Positions 8,983-17,415 of a DNA stretch of 64,000 nt are shown piece after piece (within the stretch, counting starts at the first letter, position 1; every line of letters starts with the position of its first letter). This stretch comes from Prevotella bivia DSM 20514 (GTDB lineage: Bacteria > Bacteroidota > Bacteroidia > Bacteroidales > Bacteroidaceae). A model generated the notes under the pieces. The model did not search any database. It was not told the DNA's origin and worked only from the letters and a program-made list of their open reading frames with translations. The position numbers and the translations under genes were made by a program. Location of the stretch: positions 37,400 to 101,399 of the forward strand of contig NZ_JH660660.1 of the NCBI RefSeq assembly GCF_000262545.1, in the 5' to 3' direction.

Positions 8983-10176
8983 GTGAAAAAGATATTATCA
9001 ATATTGTTGCTGATGCTAGTCTCAATTGCCTCTTTTGGACAGAGAAAACAAATACAAACAGCAGAGGAACAATTGAAAAAAGGTAAAGAATTGGTGAAAG
9101 TAGAAAAGGCAATGGAATTATTGCTTAAAGATTCTGCTAATAGGACTAATTCTAAAATATGGCTGCTTCTTTGTGAAGCACTGATTAAACAATATGATCA
9201 GGGCAATGAAAAGTTGTACTTAAAGCAAAAATACGATACTACAGCTTTCTTTAATATAACAAGAAAACTGTATCATACTATGAGTAGTTTTGATTCTGTT
9301 GATGTAAGGAATAATCCTAGCAGGAAACCTAAATATAGAGAAAAGCATGCAAAACTGCTCAACTCCATTCGCCCTAACCTTTTTAATGGTGGGGTATTCT
9401 TCATTCATGCGCAGGATTTCAAGCAGGCTTATAGCTTCTTTGATGACTTTATTTTATTAGATAATTTGCCACTTTTTACAGGATATCACTACAAGAATAG
9501 TGATCCTTTAATTCCACATGCAGCTTATTGGGCTATGTATTGTGGATATAAAATACAAGATGCTACCTTAATATTAAAGCATAAAGAATGGGCTGAAAAA
9601 GATAGTTCGATGCTCAACTTTGTAAAGCAATATGAGGCAGAAGCATATCTATTACAAGAGGATACGATAAAGTATGTTCACGCATTGAAAGATGGATTTT
9701 CACAATATCCTAATTTTGGCTATTTCTTTCCACGTTTGATAGAATATTATGACAAGATAGGTGCAAACGATTCGGCATTAATCGTTGCTGATAGTGCGTT
9801 AAAAGTCGATTCAACGAATGTGTTGTTTCGTTTTGCTAAAAGCACAGCTTTGCTTAATCTAGGTAAATATAATCAAAGTATTGCTATATGTAAGCAATTG
9901 ATAAAAGAGAGGGAAGATTTTGCGGACGCTTACTACAATATTGGGGTGGCGTACTTTAATCAAGCTATTGAGCTAGATAAGAATTGGCAACGGAGTAGTG
10001 TAAAACGTAATAGTATTGTGGCATATTATGAGAAAGCACTTCCTTATATAGAGAAATATAAGGAACTAATGCCCGATAGTAAAAAAAAGTGGCTAGCTCC
10101 ACTTTACACAATTTATTTGAACCTAAATATGGGTAAAGAATTTGACATAATAGATAGGATAAGAAATGGAAAATAA
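8983..10176 (+). CDS. exported TPR-repeat protein (third of three), GTG start
   Basis: A 397-aa protein with a signal peptide (MKKILSILLLMLVSIASFGQ). The start is GTG at 8983, supported by AAGGAG at 8971-8976, six bases upstream; the ATG at 8981 is out of frame and closes at once, so the SD decides the start. TPR units are visible near residue 310 (EDFADAYYNIGVAYFNQAIE). It carries the family's C-terminal WLAPLYTIY motif. Its last 11 bases overlap the helicase gene, so translation is probably coupled. Bacteroidetes genes rarely have a clear SD, which makes this one notable. Function unknown. Confidence 0.78.
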   Translation: MKKILSILLLMLVSIASFGQRKQIQTAEEQLKKGKELVKVEKAMELLLKDSANRTNSKIWLLLCEALIKQYDQGNEKLYLKQKYDTTAFFNITRKLYHTMSSFDSVDVRNNPSRKPKYREKHAKLLNSIRPNLFNGGVFFIHAQDFKQAYSFFDDFILLDNLPLFTGYHYKNSDPLIPHAAYWAMYCGYKIQDATLILKHKEWAEKDSSMLNFVKQYEAEAYLLQEDTIKYVHALKDGFSQYPNFGYFFPRLIEYYDKIGANDSALIVADSALKVDSTNVLFRFAKSTALLNLGKYNQSIAICKQLIKEREDFADAYYNIGVAYFNQAIELDKNWQRSSVKRNSIVAYYEKALPYIEKYKELMPDSKKKWLAPLYTIYLNLNMGKEFDIIDRIRNGK

Positions 10177-11482
10177 TAAGATATTAGACAAACTTGGTAT
10201 AACGCCAAATGAAATGCAGAAAGCTACATTTGATGCTATTTTGCATACAGATAAGGATGTTGTAGTACTTTCTCCTACTGGTACAGGTAAGTCTTTTGCT
10301 TATCTCATACCATTATGCCAACGTATCAATGCAAAAAGTGATAATGTGCAAGCTGTTGTTGTATTGCCTAGTAGAGAATTAGCTTTGCAATCAGCTACCG
10401 TAGTGAAAGACTTAGGTAGTGGACTTCGTGCAATGGCATTGTATGGAGGTAGAGCAACTATGGACGAACATAGGTTATTGCGAGAAGTAAAACCTCAAAT
10501 AGTATTTACAACTCCAGGACGCTTTAACGATCACCTTGATAAGGATAACCTTGATGTTAGAGAAGTGGTATGGATGGTTATAGACGAGTTTGATAAATGT
10601 TTGGAAATGGGCTTTCAAAAAGAAATGTCTAGTCTCATATTCAAGCTTCCTAATATTAAACGTCGTATTCTCCTTTCTGCTACATACTCAGAGGAAATTC
10701 CAAGCTTTGTTTCTATGGGTAGATTGATGAAGATTGACTATTCTGATAAAGACGAAGTCGTTTCGGATCGTATTAAAACTTTTATTGTTAACAGTCCAGA
10801 TAAAGATAAACTTGAAACACTTTCCGACTTACTTTGCACATTTAGGGATCAAAGTTCAATAGTGTTTTTAAATTATCGCGACTCGGTAGAACGTACTGCT
10901 AGTTTCTTACGTGAGAAGGGGTTTACACTGTCCTTATTTCATGGAGGATTAGATCAAACTGAGCGAGAAGCTGCCCTTTATAAGTTCTCAAATGGATCGG
11001 CAAATATTCTTGTTAGCACAGACCTTGCTGCACGAGGACTAGATATTCCTGATGTAAATAATATTGTTCATTATCATCTTCCAGAAGGAGAAGATAGCTT
11101 TGTGCATAGAGTTGGGCGAACTGCGAGGTGGGACAAGGAGGGGGCTACTTTTTTCATTCTTGGTCCAGAAGAGAAACTTCCTGATTATATTAAGGAAGAA
11201 TATGAAGAGGTAGTATTGCCTGACGAGCTTCCTGCGCCATCCGAACCTAAGATGGCAACCTTATATATAGGGAAGGGAAAGAAGGATAAAATAGCTAAGA
11301 CAGACATTGTAGGGTTTCTTTGTAAAATAGGTGGATTGCAATCATCAGAAATAGGAAAGATTGATGTAAAAGATAGATACTCTTATGTTGCGATAAAAAA
11401 AAGAAAAATTTCTTCTGTAATAACAAATACTAAAGATAAAAAAATAAAGGGTATCCGTACTATTTTGGAAGAAATTAGGTAG
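10166..11482 (+). CDS. DEAD-box RNA helicase, DbpA-like
   Basis: An ATP-dependent RNA helicase, probably for ribosome assembly or RNA turnover. The 438-aa protein has motif I SPTGTGKS (36-43), Ia PSRELALQ, TTPGR, motif II DEFD (140-143, instead of DEAD), motif III SAT (171-173), and motif VI HRVGRTAR in the second RecA domain. The last 75 residues (MATLYIGKGKKDKIAKTD onward) resemble the DbpA-type RNA-binding domain that recognises 23S rRNA. The DEFD change keeps the Asp-Glu pair and final Asp needed for Mg-ATP. It overlaps the upstream TPR gene by 11 bp. The dbpA name is not certain, so none is given. Confidence 0.88.
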   Translation: MENNKILDKLGITPNEMQKATFDAILHTDKDVVVLSPTGTGKSFAYLIPLCQRINAKSDNVQAVVVLPSRELALQSATVVKDLGSGLRAMALYGGRATMDEHRLLREVKPQIVFTTPGRFNDHLDKDNLDVREVVWMVIDEFDKCLEMGFQKEMSSLIFKLPNIKRRILLSATYSEEIPSFVSMGRLMKIDYSDKDEVVSDRIKTFIVNSPDKDKLETLSDLLCTFRDQSSIVFLNYRDSVERTASFLREKGFTLSLFHGGLDQTEREAALYKFSNGSANILVSTDLAARGLDIPDVNNIVHYHLPEGEDSFVHRVGRTARWDKEGATFFILGPEEKLPDYIKEEYEEVVLPDELPAPSEPKMATLYIGKGKKDKIAKTDIVGFLCKIGGLQSSEIGKIDVKDRYSYVAIKKRKISSVITNTKDKKIKGIRTILEEIR

Positions 11483-11578
11483 ATATTGCTTTCAAAATGA
11501 CAAGATGTTTCTTTGTGTGTGCGAGAACATAGGTATTTGACTTAACAAATAGAGTAAATAAAAAAAATGGTTAAATGC

Positions 11579-11609
11579 TTGTAAGACTAAAAATAAAAGC
11601 GTAAATTCG
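11579..11609 (+). promoter_or_regulatory. probable serC promoter
   Basis: TTG (11579-11581), 20 bases, then TAAATTCG (11602-11609), one mismatch from TAnnTTTG. It lies about 75 bp before serC in the otherwise empty 200-bp gap after the helicase. Confidence 0.5.
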
Positions 11610-11688
11610 CATCGTGAGTAAAGAAAAATGCAACAAACCTAGCATTTGCTCAAAAAATGATTAAACTAACATTAAACAATATATGCAT

Positions 11689-12759
11689 ATGAAGAAGTAC
11701 AATTTTGGTGCAGGTCCCTGCATTCTTCCACGTGAAGTGATTGAAAAGACAGCAAGTGCTATCTTAGATTTTAATGGTATTGGTCTATCTATTGCTGAGA
11801 TTAGCCACAGATCAAAGGACTTTCAGCCTGTAATGGATGAAGCTCAGGCTTTGGTAAAAGAAGTATTGGATGTTCCTGAAGGGTATTCTGTATTGTTCCT
11901 TGGTGGTGGTGCTTCGTTGCAGTTCACTCAGATCCCTGCTAACTTCCTTGTAAAGAAGGCTGGTTATGTAAATACAGGTGTTTGGGCAAAGAAGGCAATG
12001 AAAGAAGCTAAACTTTATGGTGAAACTATTGAAGTTGCATCTTCTGCAGATGATAATTACACTTACCTTCCAAAGAACTTTGATGTACCTACAGATCTTG
12101 ACTATCTACACGTAACAACTAACAATACTATTTATGGTACTGAGTTGCACAAGGATCTTGATGTTCCTGTACGTATGATTGGTGATATGTCATCTGATAT
12201 TTTCAGCCGTCCTGTTGATGTTTCTAAGTATGATTGTATCTATGGTGGTGCTCAGAAGAACTTGTCTATGGCAGGTGTTACGTTTATTATTGTTAAGGAT
12301 GATGTCCTTGGTCGTGTTGAGCGTGAAATTCCAACAATGTTAGACTATCGTACACATGTTAAGAAAGGCTCTATGTTTAATACTCCTCCTGTAGTTCCTA
12401 TCTATACAGCTCTTGAAAACCTACGTTGGATCAAGGCTCAAGGTGGTGTAAAGGCTATGGAGAAACTTGCAAAGGAGCGTGCTGACTTGCTTTATGGAGA
12501 AATTGATCGCAACAAGTTGTTCCATGGCACTGTTAAGTGTGAGGAAGATCGTTCTTACATGAACATCTGCTTCGTATTAAATGATGAGTACAGCGAACTA
12601 CAAGATGATTTCTTCAAGTTTGCTACAGAGCGTGGTATGGTAGGTGTTAAGGGACATCGCGATGTTGGTGGCTTCCGTGCTAGCTGCTACAATGCTATGA
12701 CTGTTGAGGGTGTTAAGGCACTTGTCGACTGTATGCAGGAATACGAAAAGAAGCACTAA
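11689..12759 (+). CDS. serC: phosphoserine aminotransferase
   Basis: A PLP enzyme converting 3-phosphohydroxypyruvate plus glutamate to phosphoserine and 2-oxoglutarate, the second step of serine synthesis; also usable in pyridoxine synthesis. The 356-aa protein opens with the family signature [11 protein letters not shown]; the PLP lysine is in YGGAQKNLS near residue 190. The in-frame ATG at 11683 adds only Met-His, and the ATG at 11689 gives the usual [10 protein letters not shown] start. It is followed by serA and DUF1015 in the same direction, the usual Bacteroidales serine cluster. Confidence 0.95.
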   Translation: MKKYNFGAGPCILPREVIEKTASAILDFNGIGLSIAEISHRSKDFQPVMDEAQALVKEVLDVPEGYSVLFLGGGASLQFTQIPANFLVKKAGYVNTGVWAKKAMKEAKLYGETIEVASSADDNYTYLPKNFDVPTDLDYLHVTTNNTIYGTELHKDLDVPVRMIGDMSSDIFSRPVDVSKYDCIYGGAQKNLSMAGVTFIIVKDDVLGRVEREIPTMLDYRTHVKKGSMFNTPPVVPIYTALENLRWIKAQGGVKAMEKLAKERADLLYGEIDRNKLFHGTVKCEEDRSYMNICFVLNDEYSELQDDFFKFATERGMVGVKGHRDVGGFRASCYNAMTVEGVKALVDCMQEYEKKH

Positions 12760-12774
12760 TCTTATTATAATCAA

Positions 12775-12811
12775 CTGATAGGTAGCAGCATAAAAGTGTG
12801 CTGCCTATCAG
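12775..12811 (+). terminator. hairpin between serC and serA
   Basis: CTGATAGGTAGCA at 12775-12787 pairs with TGCTGCCTATCAG at 12799-12811 (one G-U pair). No strong U-run follows, so it may be an attenuating or RNA-stabilising hairpin between two cotranscribed genes. Confidence 0.5.
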
Positions 12812-12847
12812 TAATATAAAAATTACCTATAACTAAAACTGTTTGCT

Positions 12848-13765
12848 ATGAAAGTTTTAATTGCAACCGAAAAACCTTTTGCAGCTGCTGCTGTTAAAGG
12901 CATTAAAGAAGAACTTGAAGGTGCAAAGCATGAAGTTGTTTTGCTAGAGAAATATACAGAGAAGTCTCAACTATTAGCAGCTGTTGCTGATGCTGATGCT
13001 ATGATCATTCGCTCTGATAAAGTTGATACAGAAGTTTTTAATGCAGCTAAGAAGTTGAAGATTGTTGTACGTGCTGGTGCAGGTTTCGATAATATCGACT
13101 TAGCTGCTTCTACTGCTCATAATGTAGTATCAGAAAACACTCCTGGACAAAACTCAAACGCTGTGGCTGAACTTGTATTTGGTTTGTTAGTATTTGGTGT
13201 TCGTGGCTTCTATAATGGTAAGTCAGGTACAGAGTTGAAAGGTAAGAAACTTGGTATTCTTGCTTTTGGTAATGTTGGTCGTAATGTAGCTCGTATTGCT
13301 AAAGGCTTTGGAATGGATGTTTATGCATACGATGCATACTGCCCAGCTAACGTTATTGAAGAAGCAGGAGTTCATGCTGTTGCTAATCAGGAAGAATTAT
13401 TCAAGAATTGTGATGTAGTTTCTCTACACATTCCTGCAACTCCTGAAACCATAAAGAGTATTAACTACAACCTAGTAAATATGATGCCTAAAGGTGGTAT
13501 TGTAGTGAACACTGCTCGTAAGGAAGTTATCAATGAGGAAGAGTTGGTTAAGTTAATGGCTGAGCGTGAGGATATCAAGTTCATTACAGACATTAAGCCT
13601 GATGCTGATGCTGAGTTTGCGAAGTTTGAAGGAAGATACTTCAGCACACCTAAGAAGATGGGGGCTCAAACTGCAGAAGCTAACACAAATGCTGGTATTG
13701 CTGCAGCAAAGCAGATTAATGCTTTCTTTGCAACAGGTGATACCAAATTCCAAGTAAATAAATAA
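12848..13765 (+). CDS. serA: D-3-phosphoglycerate dehydrogenase, short type with Lys at the active site
   Basis: First enzyme of serine synthesis: oxidises 3-phosphoglycerate to 3-phosphohydroxypyruvate with NAD. At 305 aa it has only the substrate- and nucleotide-binding domains; the ACT regulatory domain of Escherichia SerA is absent, so serine feedback through ACT is not expected. The Rossmann motif is GILAFGNVGRNVA (136-148) and the conserved Arg is in VNTARKEV (Arg224). Where most family members read TPHxGAST with the catalytic His, this one reads TPKKMGAQT, putting Lys270 at that place. This fits the type IIIK enzymes known from Bacteroides and Entamoeba. It sits with serC and DUF1015. 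Confidence 0.93.
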   Translation: MKVLIATEKPFAAAAVKGIKEELEGAKHEVVLLEKYTEKSQLLAAVADADAMIIRSDKVDTEVFNAAKKLKIVVRAGAGFDNIDLAASTAHNVVSENTPGQNSNAVAELVFGLLVFGVRGFYNGKSGTELKGKKLGILAFGNVGRNVARIAKGFGMDVYAYDAYCPANVIEEAGVHAVANQEELFKNCDVVSLHIPATPETIKSINYNLVNMMPKGGIVVNTARKEVINEEELVKLMAEREDIKFITDIKPDADAEFAKFEGRYFSTPKKMGAQTAEANTNAGIAAAKQINAFFATGDTKFQVNK

Positions 13766-13809
13766 TTCTTTAGATAAGGAGTTTTACTTACATTTTTACA
13801 TTCGAGAAA

Positions 13810-13853
13810 ATATTATAATGGCTACATTTATATTGTGTAGTCCATTATAATAT
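13810..13853 (+). terminator. hairpin after serA
   Basis: An 18-bp imperfect inverted repeat (13810-13826 with 13836-13853, one bulged base) and a 9-nt loop, followed by CTTTCAC. AT-rich stem with weak U-tail; a moderate terminator or processing hairpin between serA and the DUF1015 gene. Confidence 0.55.
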
Positions 13854-13898
13854 CTTTCACTTTAAACACTATTAATCTTATCTTAAAACCTAAATAAT

Positions 13899-15146
13899 AT
13901 GGCAATTGTAAAACCATTTAAAGGCGTTCGTCCTCCAAAACAGTTTGTCGAAGAAGTTCAAAGTCGTCCTTACGACGTACTTAACTCTGAAGAAGCAAGA
14001 GAGGAAGCTGGCAATAACGAAAAAAGTTTATATCATATAATCAAGCCAGAAATCAACTTTCCTGTAGGAACTAGTGAATATGATCCTAAGGTATACGAAA
14101 GTGCAGCAGAGAACTTCAAAAAGTTCCAAGATAAAGGTTGGTTAGTTCAAGACAATAAAGAGCGTTATTATATTTATGCTCAGACTATGAACGGTAAGAC
14201 ACAATATGGTCTTGTTGTGGGTGCATACGTTGATGATTACATGAATGGCACTATAAAAAAGCATGAATTAACACGTCGCGATAAGGAAGAGGATCGTATG
14301 AAGCATGTTCGTGTAAACAACGCTAATATTGAGCCTGTATTCTTTGCTTATCCAGACAATAAAGTGCTTGATGAATTGGTCAATCGCTATGCTGCTACTG
14401 AACCAGAATACGATTTTGTTGCTCCTATTGATGGTTTCCGTCATCAACTATGGATTATTGATAATGATCAAGATATCAAATTGGTTACAGAAGAATTTGG
14501 TAAAATGCCTAATCTTTATATTGCTGATGGACATCACCGTTCTGCAGCAGCAGCATTAGTTGGCGCAGAAAAAGCTAAGCAAAATCCTAATCACAAAGGT
14601 GATGAAGAGTATAACTATTTTATGGCTGTATGCTTCCAAGCTAGCCAATTAACAATCTTAGATTATAACCGCGTTGTTAAGGATCTTAATGGTATGACTA
14701 CTGATGAGTTCTTGACTGCTCTTGCAAAGAACTTTACTGTTCAGAAGAAGGGACATACAGAGTATCGTCCTAAGCAGCTACACGAATTCTCACTATATAT
14801 TGACGAGAATTGGTACAGTCTCATTGCTAAAGAAGGTACATACAATGATGCAGATCCTATCGGTGTTCTTGATGTTGACATCTCTAGTCGTTTGATTCTT
14901 GACGAACTTATGAATATTAAGGATTTACGTTCAGATAAGCGTATCGACTTCGTTGGTGGTTTACGTGGATTATCAGAATTGAAACGTCGTGTTGATAGTG
15001 GTGAAATGCGTTGGGCATTAGCACTTTATCCTGTTTCTATGCAACAAATTATGGATATTGCTGATAGTGGTAAGATTATGCCACCAAAGGCAACATGGTT
15101 TGAGCCAAAACTTCGTTCTGGTCTTATCATTCATAAGCTAGACTAA
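13899..15146 (+). CDS. DUF1015 family protein
   Basis: A 415-aa cytoplasmic protein of the DUF1015 family, which is often encoded beside serA/serC in Bacteroidetes and clostridia. Visible features are the opening KPFKGVRPPKQFV, LYIADGHHRSAAAA near residue 210 (a conserved His-rich motif of the family) and a C-terminal RSGLIIHKLD. No signal peptide or membrane segment. The neighbourhood suggests a role connected with serine or phosphoserine metabolism, but this is inference from position only; the biochemical function is not established to my knowledge. Confidence 0.85.
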   Translation: MAIVKPFKGVRPPKQFVEEVQSRPYDVLNSEEAREEAGNNEKSLYHIIKPEINFPVGTSEYDPKVYESAAENFKKFQDKGWLVQDNKERYYIYAQTMNGKTQYGLVVGAYVDDYMNGTIKKHELTRRDKEEDRMKHVRVNNANIEPVFFAYPDNKVLDELVNRYAATEPEYDFVAPIDGFRHQLWIIDNDQDIKLVTEEFGKMPNLYIADGHHRSAAAALVGAEKAKQNPNHKGDEEYNYFMAVCFQASQLTILDYNRVVKDLNGMTTDEFLTALAKNFTVQKKGHTEYRPKQLHEFSLYIDENWYSLIAKEGTYNDADPIGVLDVDISSRLILDELMNIKDLRSDKRIDFVGGLRGLSELKRRVDSGEMRWALALYPVSMQQIMDIADSGKIMPPKATWFEPKLRSGLIIHKLD

Positions 15147-15165
15147 GTGGAACTTTAATATTTAT

Positions 15166-15759
15166 ATGTGTAACGACAAGTATAAGACAATATTAGAAAA
15201 TCAAATAAGCGAGGGATTTTACTCTGAAAAGCGGAGTAAATTCCTCGCTTTTGCCCATCATGTAAATTCTGCAGCCGAGGCGTTGAAGTTTGTGAAAGAA
15301 TATCGGAAGAAATATTATGATGCACGACATTGTTGCTACGCTTATGTCGTGGGAGCTGATAGAAGTGAATTTAGATCTAATGATGATGGAGAACCATCGT
15401 CTACGGCAGGTAAGCCGATACTAGGACAAATTAATAGTAATGAGTTGACTAATATTCTTATTATCGTTATTCGCTATTATGGTGGTGTAAATTTAGGTAC
15501 TAGTGGGTTGATAGAAGCATACCGATTAGCTGCTGCCAATGCTATTGTAAATAGCAATATTGAGGAACGGTTTGTAGAAGAGATTGTTAAGTTTACTTTT
15601 ACTTATCCTATGATGAATGATGTTATGCGTATAGTAAAAGATATGGAACCACGTATTGTTAGCCAGACATTCGATAATACATGTGAAATAGTTCTATCTA
15701 TTAGACAAAGTAAAGCAGACGAACTTCGTACCAGATTGAAGAAACTTTCATTTGATTAA
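15166..15759 (+). CDS. YigZ/IMPACT family protein
   Basis: A 197-aa protein of the YigZ/IMPACT (UPF0029) family. The N-terminal domain carries ARHCCYAYVVG, DDGEPSSTAGKPIL and VIRYYGGVNLGTSGLIEAY, all family hallmarks, and the C-terminal part (from about 130) is a ferredoxin-like domain. Eukaryotic IMPACT inhibits GCN2 activation; the bacterial role is less clear and probably involves ribosomes or nucleic acid. It starts 19 bp after the DUF1015 gene and is probably the last gene of the serC operon. Confidence 0.88.
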   Translation: MCNDKYKTILENQISEGFYSEKRSKFLAFAHHVNSAAEALKFVKEYRKKYYDARHCCYAYVVGADRSEFRSNDDGEPSSTAGKPILGQINSNELTNILIIVIRYYGGVNLGTSGLIEAYRLAAANAIVNSNIEERFVEEIVKFTFTYPMMNDVMRIVKDMEPRIVSQTFDNTCEIVLSIRQSKADELRTRLKKLSFD

Positions 15760-15791
15760 TTTGGTAATATTATCATTTTATATTACTTTTG
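15760..15791 (+). promoter_or_regulatory. tRNA-Ser promoter
   Basis: TTTG (15760-15763), 20 bases, then TACTTTTG (15784-15791): a full match to the Bacteroidetes consensus. The start point would be a few bases before the tRNA 5' end at 15803. Confidence 0.8.
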
Positions 15792-15802
15792 TGTTACGAT
15801 AA

Positions 15803-15891
15803 GGAAGTATGGCAGAGTGACCGAATGCGCTGGACTCGAAATCCGGTATACGCCTCACCGCGTATCGGGGGTTTGAATCCCTCTACTTCCG
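15803..15891 (+). tRNA. tRNA-Ser (CGA)
   Basis: An 89-nt class II tRNA. The acceptor stem GGAAGTA pairs with TACTTCC and the discriminator is G. The anticodon loop CTCGAAA gives anticodon CGA (serine, codon UCG). The long variable arm (TACGC..GCGTA) is typical of tRNA-Ser, and GTTTGAATCC lies in the T arm. CCA is not encoded. Confidence 0.95.
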
Positions 15892-15896
15892 CTCTT

Positions 15897-15958
15897 GTTA
15901 TAAAAAATCTTTTGCTTGTTTATATTTTGTTTTAGCAGCAAAAGATAGTTTTTATAAC
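15897..15958. terminator. bidirectional terminator between tRNA-Ser and ugd
   Basis: Arms 15897-15916 and 15937-15958 are complementary over about 20 bp with one 2-base bulge, with a 20-nt loop. It starts 5 bp after the tRNA and lies 42 bp from the 3' end of ugd on the other strand, so it probably serves both. The arms contain AGCAAAAGAT, similar to units of the 22-bp arrays. Confidence 0.7.
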
Positions 15959-16000
15959 ATCTTATTTAAGAGGATTAATGCTAGATGTTCTAGTTAGGAT

Positions 16001-17257
16001 TTAATCTCGTTTAAATATATCCCTTGTATATACTTTCTCTTTAACATCATCAAGGCTACTATCGTAACGATTGGCTATGATGCTTTGTGAACGTTTTTTA
16101 AACTCACTTAGGTTATTAACTATTTCACTTCCAAAGAAAGTCGTTCCATCTTCTAAAGTTGGTTCATAGATAATAACTTGAGCCCCTTTAGCCTTAATGC
16201 GTTTCATAATTCCTTGGATAGAACTTTGACGGAAGTTATCGCTATTCGACTTCATCGTTAAGCGATATACTCCTATAATACATATTTTTTCGTTGTTAGG
16301 GTTATAATCGCCTTTATCATTATAATCGTAATAGCCTGCGATGTGAAGAACCTGATTTGCTATGAAATCTTTCCGTGTACGATTACTTTCTACAATGGCT
16401 TGTATCAGATTTTCGGGTACATCTTCATAATTTGCTAGTAATTGCTTGGTATCTTTTGGCAAGCAATAGCCACCGTAACCAAATGAAGGGTTATTATAGA
16501 AAGAGCCAATACGTGGGTCAAGGCAAACCCCTTGAATAATATTTGCAGTATCAAGACCTTTCACTTCTGCGTAAGTATCAAGCTCGTTGAAATAGCTTAC
16601 GCGCAAAGCTAGGTATGTATTAGCAAAAAGTTTTACGGCTTCTGCTTCTGTGAGTCCCATGAAAAGGGTAGGAACGTTTTTTTTAATGGCACCTTGCTGT
16701 AGTAGTTCGGCAAAGATATGGGCAGCTTTATCCAAATGCTCATCACCTTCAGGGCGACCTACTATAATTCTGTTTGGATAAAGATTATCGTATAGTGCTT
16801 TGCTCTCACGCAAAAATTCAGGAGCGAAGATAATGTTATTGCATTGATATTTATCTCTTACACTTTCTGTATATCCAACAGGTATAGTAGATTTGATGAT
16901 CATTATAGCCTTTGGATTAACTTCAAGCACTAGTTCTATTACTTCTTCTACATGACGTGTATCGAAATAGTTGCGTACAGGGTCATAATTAGTAGGAGTA
17001 GCAATTACCACAAAGTCGGCATTTTTATATGCTTCTTTCCCATTTATTGTAGCTTTTAGGGAGAGCGATTTATTCTTTAGATAATCTTCTATGTAGTCGT
17101 CTTGGATAGGAGAGATACCACGCTTGATCATATCAACCTTTTCCTCTACAACATCTACAGTTACCACTTCATTATGCTGACTAAGCAATATCGCAATACT
17201 TAACCCAACATATCCAGAACCAGCAACAGCTATCTTATAATTATTCTCCATACCCAT
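16001..17257 (-). CDS. ugd: UDP-glucose 6-dehydrogenase
   Basis: Oxidises UDP-glucose to UDP-glucuronate with two NAD, supplying capsule, exopolysaccharide or lipid A sugars. The 418-aa protein has the N-terminal Rossmann motif [10 protein letters not shown] (11-20), the middle motif [13 protein letters not shown] (145-157) and the catalytic cysteine in [11 protein letters not shown] (Cys265). Length fits the short bacterial class. An alternative start at 17251 removes two residues. It has its own upstream space after the glnA terminator; CAAAGGTA at 17287-17294 reads TACCTTTG on the minus strand and may be the -7 box. No polysaccharide genes adjoin it. Confidence 0.93.
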   Translation of the reverse strand: MGMENNYKIAVAGSGYVGLSIAILLSQHNEVVTVDVVEEKVDMIKRGISPIQDDYIEDYLKNKSLSLKATINGKEAYKNADFVVIATPTNYDPVRNYFDTRHVEEVIELVLEVNPKAIMIIKSTIPVGYTESVRDKYQCNNIIFAPEFLRESKALYDNLYPNRIIVGRPEGDEHLDKAAHIFAELLQQGAIKKNVPTLFMGLTEAEAVKLFANTYLALRVSYFNELDTYAEVKGLDTANIIQGVCLDPRIGSFYNNPSFGYGGYCLPKDTKQLLANYEDVPENLIQAIVESNRTRKDFIANQVLHIAGYYDYNDKGDYNPNNEKICIIGVYRLTMKSNSDNFRQSSIQGIMKRIKAKGAQVIIYEPTLEDGTTFFGSEIVNNLSEFKKRSQSIIANRYDSSLDDVKEKVYTRDIFKRD

Positions 17258-17344
17258 TTAGCTATTAGTTATTTTATAGAATAAGACAAAGGTAAGGATT
17301 TTTCCCATTTTATAGTAGCTTATGGGGTATTAAATTGATAAGAA

Positions 17345-17403
17345 AAGGAGTTAAAGCCTAATCAAGCTACCTAAAACAATAGCTTTGGTGACTTTAACTC
17401 CTT
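17345..17403 (-). terminator. glnA terminator
   Basis: AAGGAGTTAAAG (17345-17356) is fully complementary to CTTTAACTCCTT (17392-17403). On the minus strand the stem is followed by TTTCTTATC. It starts 12 bp past the glutamine synthetase stop. Confidence 0.75.
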
Positions 17404-17415
17404 ATATTTTACGAA

